Source: Pseudomonadota bacterium
GTDB taxonomy: Bacteria; Pseudomonadota; Alphaproteobacteria; Reyranellales; Reyranellaceae
DNA length: 64,000 nucleotides
Assembly (NCBI GenBank): GCA_018240745.1
Contig: JAFEFF010000222.1
Span: 46,908 to 110,907 of the forward strand
Direction: 5' to 3'
In this document: positions 33,093-42,639 of the stretch, piece by piece
Position numbering within the stretch: the first letter of the stretch is position 1
How the letters are laid out: each line of letters begins with the position of its first letter
Translations under genes and position numbers: made by a program
Notes under the pieces: model-generated
Told to the model about the DNA's origin: nothing
The model's input: the letters and a program-made list of their open reading frames with translations, nothing else
The model's database searches: none

Positions 33093-35045
33093 ATGACACC
33101 TGCGTCCGCCGTTCCGGTGCCGGCGTCGCATCTCGATGCTGCGCGCGACGCCGAGCCCGCCACCCGCGCGGCCAATGCGGCGATGGCTGCGCGGCTGCCG
33201 TTCGCCGACAAGCGCGACTTCGAGGCGGCCGGGCGTGGCCTGATCGCCCCGGTGCCCGATGGCGTGGTGAAGGCCGACAGCGGCACGGTGCTGTGGAACC
33301 TCGGCGAATACGCCTTCATCGACGGCGAGCTCGCGCCGGCGACGGTCAATCCCAGCCTGTGGCGGCTTGCGCGCCTCAATATGGCCAACGGCCTGTTCAA
33401 GGTGGCCGAGCGAGTCTACCAGTTGCGCGGCTTCGACATCGCCAACATGACGGTGCTCGAGGGCGACAGCGGCGTGATCCTGATCGATCCCCTGACCACG
33501 GCCGAGCCTGCGCGCGCGGCGCTGGCGCACTACTTCGCGCACCGGCCGAAGAAACCGGTCGTCGCCGTGATCTACAGCCACAGCCATGTCGACCATTACG
33601 GCGGCGTTCGCGGGGTGGTGGACGAGGCCGATGTCGCCTCGGGCAAGGTCGAGGTGATCGCGCCGGCGGGTTTCATGGACGCTGTCGGCGGCGAGACCGT
33701 GCTGGCGGGCCTGCCGATGTTCCGGCGCTCGCAGTTCCAGTTCGGCACCATGCTGCCGCGCGGCGCGCGCGGGCAGGTCGATGCCGGCCTGGGCAAGGGC
33801 ATCGCCCGCGGCACGCCGGGACTGATCGCGCCGACCATGAGCATCGAGAAGGCGGTCGAGACTCATCTGATCGACGGCCTCGAGATCGTCTTCCAGCTCG
33901 CGCCGGAGACCGAGGCGCCGGCCGAGATGCACATGTTCTATCCGCAGCTCGGCGTGCTCAACATGGCGGAGAACGCCTGTCCGTTGCTGCACAACTTCAT
34001 CCCGTTGCGCGGCTCGGTCGTGCGCGATCCGCGCATCTGGTCGAAGTACATCGGCGACGCCATCGAGATGTACGGCGGCCGCACCGATGTGCTGATCGGC
34101 CAACATCACTGGCCGACCTGGGGCCGTGAGGGGGTGCTCGAGCATCTCGCGGCGCAGCGCGACCTCTACAAGCACATCCATGACCAGACCCTGCGCTACA
34201 TGAACAAGGGCTGGCGGCCGGCCGAGATCGCCGAGGCGATCGACTTGCCGCCCGGTCTCGCCGACCGCTGGTCGGTGCGCGGCTACTACGGCACGGTCAG
34301 CCACAACGTGAAGGCGGTCTATCAGCGGTACCTGAGCTGGTACGACGGCAATCCCTGCAATCTCCATCCGTTGCCGCCGGCACCGGCGGCGAAGAAGTTC
34401 GTCGAGTATATGGGCGGGGCAGCGGCCGTCATCGCGCGCGCCAGGGCCGACTTCGCCAAGGGCGAGTTCCGCTGGGTCGCGCAGGTGATGAAGGAGGTCG
34501 TGTTCGCCGAGCCCGGCAACGAGGAGGCGCGGGCGCTGTGCGCCGATGCGCTGGAGCAGATGGGCTACCAGGCCGAATCGGCGACCTGGCGCAACGCCTT
34601 CCTGTACGGCGCCCAGGAGCTGCGGCACGGCGTGTTCCAGGTGCCGGCGCGCGGCACCATCGCGGCCGACACGCTGCGCGGGCTCTCGACCGACGTGTTC
34701 TTCGACATGCTGGCGATCCGCATCGATCCGGCGAAGGCGGCCGGGCGGTCGATGGTGGTGAACTGGCATTTTACAGATCTCGACGAGAAGCTCGTGCTGA
34801 CCTTGAGGAACTGCACGCTCACCCACCGGTTGGGCAGCTCCGCGGACAAGCCATCGGCTTCGATCACCACGACGCGCGCCACGCTCGACGGCATGATCCT
34901 GGGACGCGTGAAGATCCCCGATGCGCTCGCCTCGGGGGCGATGCGGATCGAGGGCGACGGATCGCGGCTGGCGGCGCTGTTCGCCATGTTCGATCAGGCG
35001 ACCGGCCTGATGTTCGACATCCTGACGCCCGGCGACGGGCGTTGA
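33093..35045 (+). CDS. Alkyl/aryl-sulfatase, metallo-beta-lactamase fold (SdsA1/BDS1-like)
   Basis: 650 residues from ATG 33093 (AGAGGAAG precedes it; ATG 33078 is an alternative). The zinc motif SHSHVDHYGG gives H163, H165, D167 and H168 for the binuclear site. The segment NMAENACPLLHNF and QHHWPTWG supply further ligands and the sulfate pocket. After ~400 residues come a helical dimerisation domain and an SCP2-like C-terminal domain. Family members cleave primary alkyl sulfates such as dodecyl sulfate to alcohol and sulfate. No clear signal peptide is seen, unlike secreted SdsA1. The LIV operon follows. Confidence 0.92.
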   Translation: MTPASAVPVPASHLDAARDAEPATRAANAAMAARLPFADKRDFEAAGRGLIAPVPDGVVKADSGTVLWNLGEYAFIDGELAPATVNPSLWRLARLNMANGLFKVAERVYQLRGFDIANMTVLEGDSGVILIDPLTTAEPARAALAHYFAHRPKKPVVAVIYSHSHVDHYGGVRGVVDEADVASGKVEVIAPAGFMDAVGGETVLAGLPMFRRSQFQFGTMLPRGARGQVDAGLGKGIARGTPGLIAPTMSIEKAVETHLIDGLEIVFQLAPETEAPAEMHMFYPQLGVLNMAENACPLLHNFIPLRGSVVRDPRIWSKYIGDAIEMYGGRTDVLIGQHHWPTWGREGVLEHLAAQRDLYKHIHDQTLRYMNKGWRPAEIAEAIDLPPGLADRWSVRGYYGTVSHNVKAVYQRYLSWYDGNPCNLHPLPPAPAAKKFVEYMGGAAAVIARARADFAKGEFRWVAQVMKEVVFAEPGNEEARALCADALEQMGYQAESATWRNAFLYGAQELRHGVFQVPARGTIAADTLRGLSTDVFFDMLAIRIDPAKAAGRSMVVNWHFTDLDEKLVLTLRNCTLTHRLGSSADKPSASITTTRATLDGMILGRVKIPDALASGAMRIEGDGSRLAALFAMFDQATGLMFDILTPGDGR

Positions 35046-35124
35046 TGTCCTTAGCGGGGCGTCTCCTGGAAAAGTAATGCTCGCAACTGTTGTGGTCGGG
35101 ATGTCCTGGGGACGACGTTGCCGC

Positions 35125-35153
35125 TTGACAGGGGAACGGCCAATCAATGTGAT
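35125..35153 (+). promoter_or_regulatory. Candidate sigma-70 promoter of the LIV operon
   Basis: TTGACA (35125-35130), a 17-base spacer and TGTGAT (35148-35153) lie 52 bases before the livK-like start. The -35 box is perfect and the -10 box matches four of six positions. The 159-base gap 35046-35204 holds no other gene. Confidence 0.45.
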
Positions 35154-35204
35154 GCGCGCGTCAAACCTACAAGAAAGAACCGACGCTGTCTCAGGGAGGA
35201 CGAA

Positions 35205-36518
35205 ATGTCCAAGGGCAAGGTGCGTCTGGCGTGGTTTGCGTTTGTGGCGTGGTTCCTCGCGTGCCTCGGTCTGGCGGTCTCCGCCCAGGCCCAGGAAAAG
35301 AAGATCAAGATCGGCGTCGTCTACGACCTGACCGGCCCGTTCGCGGGCGGCGGCTCGAAGCTGCAATACGACGGCGCCAAGATAATGCTCGATTATTTCA
35401 TCAAGCAGGGCGGGGTCGAAGGCTACAAGATCGAGCCGATCTTCGCCGACGCCCAGAGCAAGCCCGACGTCGCGATCAACGAGGCGGTGCGGCTGATCGA
35501 GCAGGAAAAAGTCGACATGGTGATGGGCTTCTACTCATCGGCGCAGTGCGTGCCGGCGGCGGCGAAGATCGAGACGCTGAAGAAGTTCATGTGGATCACC
35601 ACCTGCATCTCGAGCGCGGTGCTGGAGAACCGGCACCTGCACTACGTCTTCCGCCCGCAGGTCAGCGGCAATCTCTACGGCGTCGCCGCGACCGACATGA
35701 TCGCGGAGTACTCCAAGTCCAAGCTCGGCAAGGATCCCAAGGACCTGCGCGTGGCGATCGTCCATGAGGACGGCGCCTACGGCGTCGACGTCGGCAAGGG
35801 CGACGAGGCTGGCTCCAAGAAGCACGGTTTCAAGGTCGTGCTGAACGAGGGCTATTCGATCACCGCGCCCGACCTGTCGGCGCTGGTCACCAAGCTGAAG
35901 CGCGCCAAGCCGGACGTGATCTTCCATACCGGCTACAACCCCGACATCACGCTGCTGCTGCGCCAGGCGCGCGAGCAGGGGCTGAAGGTCGGCGCGATCG
36001 TCGGCCAGGGCGCGGGCTACAGCGTCTATGACAAGCTGAAGGAGGGGTTGGGCGCTGATTCCAACTACCTCTTCACCATCGATCCGATCTCGATCTGGCT
36101 GACCAATACGAAGACGCTGGATCCCAAGCTGCCGCCGATCATCAAGATGGTCGGCGAGGAGTTCGACAAGATGGAACCCGGCGCCAGCCGCTCGGCCCAT
36201 ATCGGCATGGCCGCCAGCAACATCTACGTGTTCTTCACGCAGGTGCTGCCGGTCGCGATCAAGAAGTACGGCGGCATCGACGGCGAGGCGCTGCGCAAGG
36301 CCGCGCTCGACGTCGACCTGCCCGAAGGCGGCACGATGCTGGGCTTTGGCGTGAAATTCGCGCCCGAGACCGATCCGATGGCCGGCCAGAACATGCGCGC
36401 CTTCCCGGTCGTGACGCAGTATGTCGACGGCAAGTCGGTGGTGGTGTGGCCGAAGAGCCAGCAGCAGGCCGAGCCGGTGCTGCCGCTGCCCGCCGGCACG
36501 ACGTACAGCTACAAGTAG
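35205..36518 (+). CDS. livK: Branched-chain amino acid type ABC transporter, substrate-binding protein
   Basis: 437 residues from ATG 35205 with GGGAGGACGAA in front. A Sec signal peptide (about 1-30, ending SAQAQ) leads to a periplasmic type I binding protein: KIKIGVVYDLTGPFAGGG and QYDGAKIMLDYFIKQGG. Alphaproteobacterial members of this family bind Leu/Ile/Val but also aromatic acids, amides, urea or other small molecules, so the ligand is not proven. It heads a five-gene transporter operon: receptor, two ATPases, two permeases. Confidence 0.92.
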   Translation: MSKGKVRLAWFAFVAWFLACLGLAVSAQAQEKKIKIGVVYDLTGPFAGGGSKLQYDGAKIMLDYFIKQGGVEGYKIEPIFADAQSKPDVAINEAVRLIEQEKVDMVMGFYSSAQCVPAAAKIETLKKFMWITTCISSAVLENRHLHYVFRPQVSGNLYGVAATDMIAEYSKSKLGKDPKDLRVAIVHEDGAYGVDVGKGDEAGSKKHGFKVVLNEGYSITAPDLSALVTKLKRAKPDVIFHTGYNPDITLLLRQAREQGLKVGAIVGQGAGYSVYDKLKEGLGADSNYLFTIDPISIWLTNTKTLDPKLPPIIKMVGEEFDKMEPGASRSAHIGMAASNIYVFFTQVLPVAIKKYGGIDGEALRKAALDVDLPEGGTMLGFGVKFAPETDPMAGQNMRAFPVVTQYVDGKSVVVWPKSQQQAEPVLPLPAGTTYSYK

Positions 36519-37294
36519 TGCTGGTCGTCGAAGGACTGGTGAAGCGCTTCGGTGGCTTCACCGCCGTGAGTGGTGTGTCGTTCAAGGTCGATCAGGGCGA
36601 GATCCTCGGCCTGATCGGCCCGAACGGCTCGGGCAAGAGCACGATCTTCAACATGCTCTCGGGCACGTTTCCCCCGAGTGCGGGATCGATCCGGTTCGAG
36701 GGCCATGAGCTGTCGGGGCTCGCGCCGCACCGCATCATCAACCGCGGCATCGGCCGGACCTTCCAGATCCCGCGGCCGTTCCGGCGGCTGTCGATCTTCG
36801 AGAACGTGGCGCTGGCCGGCTACTTCGGCCAGAACCGTCACAGCCGCGCCAGGGCCGAGGCATCGGCCGAACGAGCCCTCGGCATGGTCGGCCTGCCGAC
36901 CGACCGCGGCGCGCCGGTCGACGGACTTGGCGCCGCCGGCCTGAAGAAGCTGGAGCTCGCCAAGGCGCTCGCCACCGGGCCGAAGCTGCTGCTGGCCGAC
37001 GAGAGCCTCGGCGGCCTCGACGAGGCGGAGATGGACCAGGCGGCCGACATGCTGCGCAAGATCCGCGACGAATTGGGCATCACCATCATTTGGGTCGAGC
37101 ACATCATGGGCGTGCTGATGCGGGTGGTGGATCGGGTGATGGTGCTCGATCATGGCGAGAAGATCGCCGAGGGCCTGCCGCACGAGGTGGCGCACGATCC
37201 GCGCGTCGTCGAGGTCTATCTCGGCACCGACGCTCACGCGACGCAGGCGGTCGCGGCGGCGCGCGGCGGCCCGGCGGCCGGACCGGGGCGCTGA
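36518..37294 (+). CDS. livG: LIV-type ABC transporter ATP-binding protein LivG
   Basis: 258 residues from GTG 36518, which shares one base with the receptor's TAG stop. Walker A is GPNGSGKS. The family Q-loop segment GIGRTFQIPRPF is present, and the Walker B region reads LLLADESLGGLD, with Asp before Glu. The usual LSGGQ signature is replaced by GLGAAGLKKLELAKAL, which departs from the ABC consensus and deserves a check. The C-terminus VVEVYLG is typical of LivG. It energises uptake with LivF. One base separates it from the next gene. Confidence 0.92.
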   Translation: MLVVEGLVKRFGGFTAVSGVSFKVDQGEILGLIGPNGSGKSTIFNMLSGTFPPSAGSIRFEGHELSGLAPHRIINRGIGRTFQIPRPFRRLSIFENVALAGYFGQNRHSRARAEASAERALGMVGLPTDRGAPVDGLGAAGLKKLELAKALATGPKLLLADESLGGLDEAEMDQAADMLRKIRDELGITIIWVEHIMGVLMRVVDRVMVLDHGEKIAEGLPHEVAHDPRVVEVYLGTDAHATQAVAAARGGPAAGPGR

Positions 37295-37295
37295 C

Positions 37296-38000
<705 letters not shown>

Positions 38001-38004
38001 ATCC

Positions 38005-38103
38005 GTCGTCCTGAGCGAAGCGAAGGATCTCATGCCGATTGCAAGCGGCGATGAGGTCCTTCCCTTCGGCCGCGCTCAGGGCAGGCGCTGCGCTCGGGAC
38101 GAC
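38005..38103. repeat. Hairpin repeat within the LIV operon
   Basis: GTCGTCCTGAGCG (38005-38017) and CGCTCGGGACGAC (38091-38103) pair with one mismatch. AGCGAAGCGAAGGATCTCAT and ATGAGGTCCTT pair inside. The same two end blocks occur in the copy at 42981-43073. It lies between livF and livH. Confidence 0.85.
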
Positions 38104-38116
38104 AAGAGGAGCTAGA

Positions 38117-38998
38117 ATGGAATCGTTCCTCGAGATCTTCGACATCTACCTGCTGGAAGCAGTGCTGAACGGCATCCTGCTGGGCGGCGTGCTGGCGCTG
38201 CTGGCGCTCGGGCTCAACCTCATCTTCGGCGTGATCGACGTCACCTGGATCTGCTACGCCGAGCTGATCATGATCGGCATGTACGGCATGTACTACCTGT
38301 TCAGTGTCTATCACCTGCCGTACTGGGTCGCCGCGCCGCTCTCCATCCTGCTGGTGGCGGCGCTGGGGGCGCTGCTGCATTTCCTGGTGATCGAGCCGCT
38401 GCTCTCGTCGCCGCCGATCAACCAGCTGCTGGCGACCGGCGGCGTGCTGTTCTTCCTGCAGAGCTTCGCCACCGTCGCCTTCGGCATCGAGTTCCGCAAC
38501 GTCGGCATCAAGCTGCCGATCCTGGCGGTCGGCGAGATGAATTTCAGCTACGCGCGCCTGCTCGCCTTCGGCGCGGCGCTGGTCGGCATGGTCGCGGTCT
38601 ACGTCTTCATGCGGAAGACCTATGTCGGCACGGCGATCCGGGCGATCGCCCAGGACCGCCAGATCATGGCGCTGATGGGCGTCGATGCGCGGCGCATCTA
38701 CCTGATCACCTCGGCGATCGGCGGTGCACTGGCCGGGCTCGCGGCCTGCCTGCTGGTGCTGATGTACGACGTGCATCCGTTCATCGGCCTGTCGATCGGG
38801 CCGATCACCTTCCTGATCTGCGTGCTGGGCGGGCTGGGCAACTTCGTCGGCGGCTTCGTCGCCTCCTTCCTGTTCGCCGAGATCATCTCGCTCGGCGGCC
38901 TGTTCTCCGACCTCGAATGGGGCTACGTGCTGGCCTTCGGCTTCTTCATCCTGATGATGTTCGTCCGGCCCGCAGGCCTGCTGGCGAGGCGCGCATGA
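38117..38998 (+). CDS. livH: LIV-type ABC transporter permease LivH
   Basis: 293 residues, about eight membrane helices. The typical LivH start LLEAVLNGILLGGVLALLAL is followed by GLNLIFGVIDVTWICYAEL, and RAIAQDRQIMALMGVDARRI is the conserved cytoplasmic coupling loop that contacts the ATPases. It forms the transmembrane dimer with LivM, whose ATG overlaps its stop (ATGA). Confidence 0.94.
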   Translation: MESFLEIFDIYLLEAVLNGILLGGVLALLALGLNLIFGVIDVTWICYAELIMIGMYGMYYLFSVYHLPYWVAAPLSILLVAALGALLHFLVIEPLLSSPPINQLLATGGVLFFLQSFATVAFGIEFRNVGIKLPILAVGEMNFSYARLLAFGAALVGMVAVYVFMRKTYVGTAIRAIAQDRQIMALMGVDARRIYLITSAIGGALAGLAACLLVLMYDVHPFIGLSIGPITFLICVLGGLGNFVGGFVASFLFAEIISLGGLFSDLEWGYVLAFGFFILMMFVRPAGLLARRA

Positions 38999-40029
38999 AT
39001 CTCGGCCGCAATGCGATCGCCTGGATCGTCGGCGCGCTGGTGCTTGGCGCACTGCCGTTCGTGCACAGCGATCCCTACCACCTGCACATCCTGATCCTGA
39101 TCCTGATCTGGTCGTTCGCCTACACCTCGTGGTCGATGATGGGCCGCTTCGGGCTGACCTCGCTGGGCCATGGCGGCTTCATGGGCATCGGCGCCTACGT
39201 GACCGCGCTGCTGTGGAACCACCTCGGCATCACGCCGTGGCTCGGTATCCCGGTCGCGCTGGTCTGCGCCGCCATCCTGGCGCTGGTGGTCGGCTATCCC
39301 TGCTTCCGCTTCCGCATCACCGGTCACTACTTCGCGCTGGTGACCCTGGCGCTGTCGGGCATCGTGCTGCAGGTGATCACCGCCACCCGCGACTGGACCG
39401 GCGGCTCGCTCGGCTATACGCCCGAGGCCGCCAAGGGCAACAACCTTCTGGCGATGCAGTCCGGCGACAAGGTGGTCTGGTACCTGGTCGCGCTGGTGGT
39501 CTGGGCGTTCGGCCTGGTGGTCTGGACCTGGGTGGACCGCAGCATGGAGCGCGCGGCGATGGAAGCGATCTCGGAGGACGAGGACGCGGCGGCCGCGGCG
39601 GGCGTCAACGTCACCGCCGAGAAGCTCAAGATTACCGTGCTGAGCGCTCTCATGACGGCGCTCGCCGGCGCGGTCTACTGCCAGTACCAGATGTTCATTT
39701 CGCCCGACACGGTGAGCGGCATCGGCGTCTCGCTGCAGATGGTGTTCGCCGCCGTGGTCGGCGGGCTCTACGTCGCGCTCGGGCCCACGGTCGGCGCGAT
39801 CATCACGATCCTGTCGGCCGAGATGCTGCGGATCGGCTTCGGCACCAAGGCGGTCGGCTGGGACAACCTGATCTACGGCGCGCTGCTGGTGGTGTTCATC
39901 ATCTTCCTGCCCAAGGGGATCCTGGGCAGCATCCTCGACCGCGTTCGCCTCAGGCGCGCGCCAGCGCCGACACGCCCAGCGGCCGAGACCGTCCGCGCAC
40001 GCTCAGCGTCGGCAGCTTCTCCGCCCTGA
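38995..40029 (+). CDS. livM: LIV-type ABC transporter permease LivM
   Basis: 344 residues, about nine or ten membrane helices. The region WSMMGRFGLTSLGHGGFMGI is the LivM signature, and AMEAISEDEDAAAAAGVNV is the coupling loop. The last ~35 residues are a polar tail of Arg, Ala, Pro and Ser. That tail is encoded by DNA that also carries, on the other strand, the end of the membrane cyclase gene: 80 bases of convergent overlap (39950-40029). Confidence 0.93.
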   Translation: MNLGRNAIAWIVGALVLGALPFVHSDPYHLHILILILIWSFAYTSWSMMGRFGLTSLGHGGFMGIGAYVTALLWNHLGITPWLGIPVALVCAAILALVVGYPCFRFRITGHYFALVTLALSGIVLQVITATRDWTGGSLGYTPEAAKGNNLLAMQSGDKVVWYLVALVVWAFGLVVWTWVDRSMERAAMEAISEDEDAAAAAGVNVTAEKLKITVLSALMTALAGAVYCQYQMFISPDTVSGIGVSLQMVFAAVVGGLYVALGPTVGAIITILSAEMLRIGFGTKAVGWDNLIYGALLVVFIIFLPKGILGSILDRVRLRRAPAPTRPAAETVRARSASAASPP

Positions 40030-40960
40030 TCTCCGGCGGCAGGGCCGCCTGCGCCAGCAGGTCGTCCGAGGCCAGCACCTCGCGGCCGATCTGCTTGGCC
40101 GCGTCGAGCAGCCGCGCTGTGCTGTTCAGCGTGTCGCCGACATAGGCGATCTCGCGCCGTACGTCGCCGATCTCGCCGGCGACGATCTCGCCGAAATGCA
40201 GGGCGGCGCGAAAGGCCGGCACTGCCGTGTAGCGGGCGACGTAGTGCTCGCGCCGCTCCTCGATCAGTTCGCCGGCGATGAACGGGCAGCGCAGGCAGTC
40301 GCCGTCGGTCACCGCGCGCTGCGGCCAGGTCAGGATCGCCTCGTCGCCGACATACTTGTGGATCTCCGCGCCGCATTCGAGGGCGGCGTCCGACACGTCG
40401 CGGAAGAAATCGTTGAGCAGCTCGTGGAACGGCACCGCGCCCAGCCGCTCGGCGAGACCGGTCGAGTCGCACATGTCGATCAGCAGGAAGGCACGCTGCT
40501 CGCGCCGCGGCTGGACATAGCGGCCGGTGAACAGGTTCTTGAGCGTGCCGAAGCCCAGCAGCATGCCGATCTCGAGCACCACGTTGGTTCCGACCGACAT
40601 GGCGACGGCGAAAACCAGCGACGCGCCGAACGTCTCCTCGAACTGTTCTCGGTCGGTGAGGTGCAGGACGAGGAGCAGCATCAGGCCGCCCAGGATCACC
40701 ACCAGGTAGAAGGCGATCTTCAGGCCGAGATAGACCGGCAGGGGCAGCCGGCGCAGGCGGCGCAGGACGTGCCGCTGGCCCTTGATTTCGAGCAGCATGA
40801 TCGGCGTGGCGATGAAGGTCGAGCCGAGGATGCCGAGCAGCAGCGAATGCAGCGGCGTGTCCGGGCCCTGGCTGTAGCCGAACAGTGCGCTGATCAGCGC
40901 GCTGCCGATGCTGAGCCTGAAGAACAGGCGCCAATTCCGGCGGTCGCGCTGCGACTGCAT
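39950..40960 (-). CDS. Membrane-anchored class III adenylate/guanylate cyclase
   Basis: 336 residues. Four hydrophobic segments lie within the first ~140 residues, and a class III cyclase domain follows. Metal-binding Asp residues are D162 in LLIDMCDSTGLA and D206 in KYVGDEAILTW; GDTLNSTARLLDA supplies the Asn and Arg that stabilise the transition state. It probably makes cAMP at the inner membrane. It is last in an operon: haloacid dehalogenase, dehydratase and cyclase, joined by TGATG overlaps. Its 3' end overlaps livM by 80 bases on the opposite strand. Confidence 0.92.
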   Translation of the reverse strand: MQSQRDRRNWRLFFRLSIGSALISALFGYSQGPDTPLHSLLLGILGSTFIATPIMLLEIKGQRHVLRRLRRLPLPVYLGLKIAFYLVVILGGLMLLLVLHLTDREQFEETFGASLVFAVAMSVGTNVVLEIGMLLGFGTLKNLFTGRYVQPRREQRAFLLIDMCDSTGLAERLGAVPFHELLNDFFRDVSDAALECGAEIHKYVGDEAILTWPQRAVTDGDCLRCPFIAGELIEERREHYVARYTAVPAFRAALHFGEIVAGEIGDVRREIAYVGDTLNSTARLLDAAKQIGREVLASDDLLAQAALPPEIRAEKLPTLSVRGRSRPLGVSALARA

Positions 40961-41949
40961 CAGGCCGGCTGGTACCGCTGGAGCGCGCGGATGAAGGTCG
41001 CGTGGTCGACATTGCCGCCGGAACAGACGACCGCAACCGTGCGGCCCTTCACCGGGAGCTTGCCAGTCAGCGCCGCGGCCAGGGCCACCGCACCACCCGG
41101 CTCGACCACGATCTTGAACTCGCGGAACGCCACTTCCATCGCGTCCAGGACCTCGTCATCGGTCACCACCACGCCGGGCCCGAGAAGCTTCTGCGCCAGC
41201 GGGAAGGTGACGTCGCCCGGCGTCGGCGCCAGCAGCGCGTCGCAGATCGAGCCCGAGAGCCTGGCGTTGGTCTCCTTCCTGCCGCTCGCGAGGGAGCGGG
41301 CGAGATCGTCGAAGCCAACCGGTTCGCCCGCGTGCACCATGGCGTTCGGCATGATCCCCTTCACGCCCAGCGCCACGCCGGTCGCCAGTCCGCCGCCGGA
41401 GCAGGGGGCTGCAACGGCGTCGAGCGTAACGCCCAGCGCCGTGGCCTGCTCGGCCAGCTCGAGGCCTGCCGTGCCCTGGCCGGTCAGGATCCACGGATGA
41501 TCGTAGGGCGGCACCACCGTCGCGCCGGTCTTCCGGGCGATGTCCATGCCGATCTCTTCGCGGCTCTCCTTCACGCGGTCGTACAGCACGACCGCGGCGC
41601 CCGAGGCGCGGGTGTTGGCGACCTTCAGCGCCGGCGCATCGGCCGGCATGACGATGGTGGTCTTCACGCCCAGCAGGCGTCCCGCCTCGGCCAGACCCTG
41701 CGCGTGGTTGCCGGACGACCAGCCGACCGCGCCATTCCTGCGGTCGGTCTCGCTCATCGAGGCGAGGAAATTGTAGGCGCCGCGGATCTTGAACGACCCG
41801 GTGCGCTGCAGGCACTCCGCCTTGATGAACAGCCGGCCGCCCAGCTTGTCGTTGATGCGCGGATTCTCCAGCAGCGGTGTGCGGACCGCCACGCCCTCGA
41901 GGCGGCGCGCGGCGGCTTGGACGTCGGCGAAGGTCGGCAAGGAGGACAT
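40960..41949 (-). CDS. PLP-dependent threonine/serine dehydratase family enzyme
   Basis: 329 residues. GSFKIRGAYN holds the PLP Schiff-base lysine K54. CSGGGLATGVALG is the glycine-rich phosphate-binding loop, and SSGNHAQGLAEAGRL the substrate-carboxylate loop. There is no C-terminal regulatory ACT-like domain, so it is the catabolic or serine-racemase-like short form (fold type II), not the feedback-regulated biosynthetic IlvA. It deaminates Thr or Ser to the 2-oxoacid. Start and stop codons are shared with the genes on both sides (TGATG). Confidence 0.92.
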   Translation of the reverse strand: MSSLPTFADVQAAARRLEGVAVRTPLLENPRINDKLGGRLFIKAECLQRTGSFKIRGAYNFLASMSETDRRNGAVGWSSGNHAQGLAEAGRLLGVKTTIVMPADAPALKVANTRASGAAVVLYDRVKESREEIGMDIARKTGATVVPPYDHPWILTGQGTAGLELAEQATALGVTLDAVAAPCSGGGLATGVALGVKGIMPNAMVHAGEPVGFDDLARSLASGRKETNARLSGSICDALLAPTPGDVTFPLAQKLLGPGVVVTDDEVLDAMEVAFREFKIVVEPGGAVALAAALTGKLPVKGRTVAVVCSGGNVDHATFIRALQRYQPA

Positions 41950-42623
41950 CAGGCAACCCCCAACAGCGACGGCAGGAACGAAAGGTCTTTGACCTGGGCG
42001 GCCAGCTTGCCGGGCAGATTGTCGTCCGGCACCGACGCGCGATTGACCCAGACGACGTTGAAGCCGAAGCGCGCCGCGCCGTGCGCGTCCCAGCAGTTCG
42101 ACGACAGGAAACAGACCTTGTCAGACTTCACGCCGCAGCGCGCCTCGACCATCGAATAGGTGCGCGGATCGACTTTGAATACCTTCACGGCGTCGACGCT
42201 CAGCACCGCCTCGAAGCGGTCGGCGAGCCCGGAGGCCTGCACCATTGGCTCGAGCATCTCGGGATTGCCGTTCGACAGGATGGCGCAACGCACGCCGGCG
42301 CGACGCAGCCGGTCGAGCGTCGTTGGCACCTCGGGATACGGGTCGAGGGTGCGATAGGCGCCGAGCAGCCTGTCGCGCACCGACGGATCTGCGATGCCGT
42401 GCGCGGCGAGGCAATGGTCGAGCGCCTCGCCGGTGACCTGCCAGAACGGCGCATAATCGCCCATGCTGTTGCGCAGCCAGGTGTACTGGATTTGCTTGCT
42501 GCGCCACATCTCGCTCAGCGCATCCGCCTTCGGCCCGATTGCCGCGCGATGGCGGGCGACGGCCGAGTTGAAGTCGTACAGGGTGCCGTAGGCGTCGAAC
42601 ACGCACATCTCGATGTCCTTCAT
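41949..42623 (-). CDS. Haloacid dehalogenase, type II (L-2-haloacid dehalogenase-like)
   Basis: 224 residues, the usual size for this class. The nucleophile is D10 in FDAYGTLYD. Compared with L-DEX YL, all catalytic positions appear conserved: T14, R41, S117, N118, K150, Y156, S174, N176 and D179. It should hydrolyse L-2-haloacids to D-2-hydroxyacids, though related haloacetate enzymes share these residues. First gene of the operon with the dehydratase and cyclase. Its start lies only 16 bases from the divergent YdhR-like gene. Confidence 0.92.
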   Translation of the reverse strand: MKDIEMCVFDAYGTLYDFNSAVARHRAAIGPKADALSEMWRSKQIQYTWLRNSMGDYAPFWQVTGEALDHCLAAHGIADPSVRDRLLGAYRTLDPYPEVPTTLDRLRRAGVRCAILSNGNPEMLEPMVQASGLADRFEAVLSVDAVKVFKVDPRTYSMVEARCGVKSDKVCFLSSNCWDAHGAARFGFNVVWVNRASVPDDNLPGKLAAQVKDLSFLPSLLGVA

Positions 42624-42639
42624 GTGCTAGGCTACTCGC

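Noticed and set aside
35077..35331. Plus-strand frame starting just before the livK-like gene
   Set aside because: It runs out of frame into livK, has no ribosome site, and its product is Arg/Trp-rich noise.
32841..35366. An 841-codon minus-strand frame opposite the alkylsulfatase
   Set aside because: Antisense artefact of high GC. Only the YjbR-like segment, in another frame at 32949-33048, looks real.
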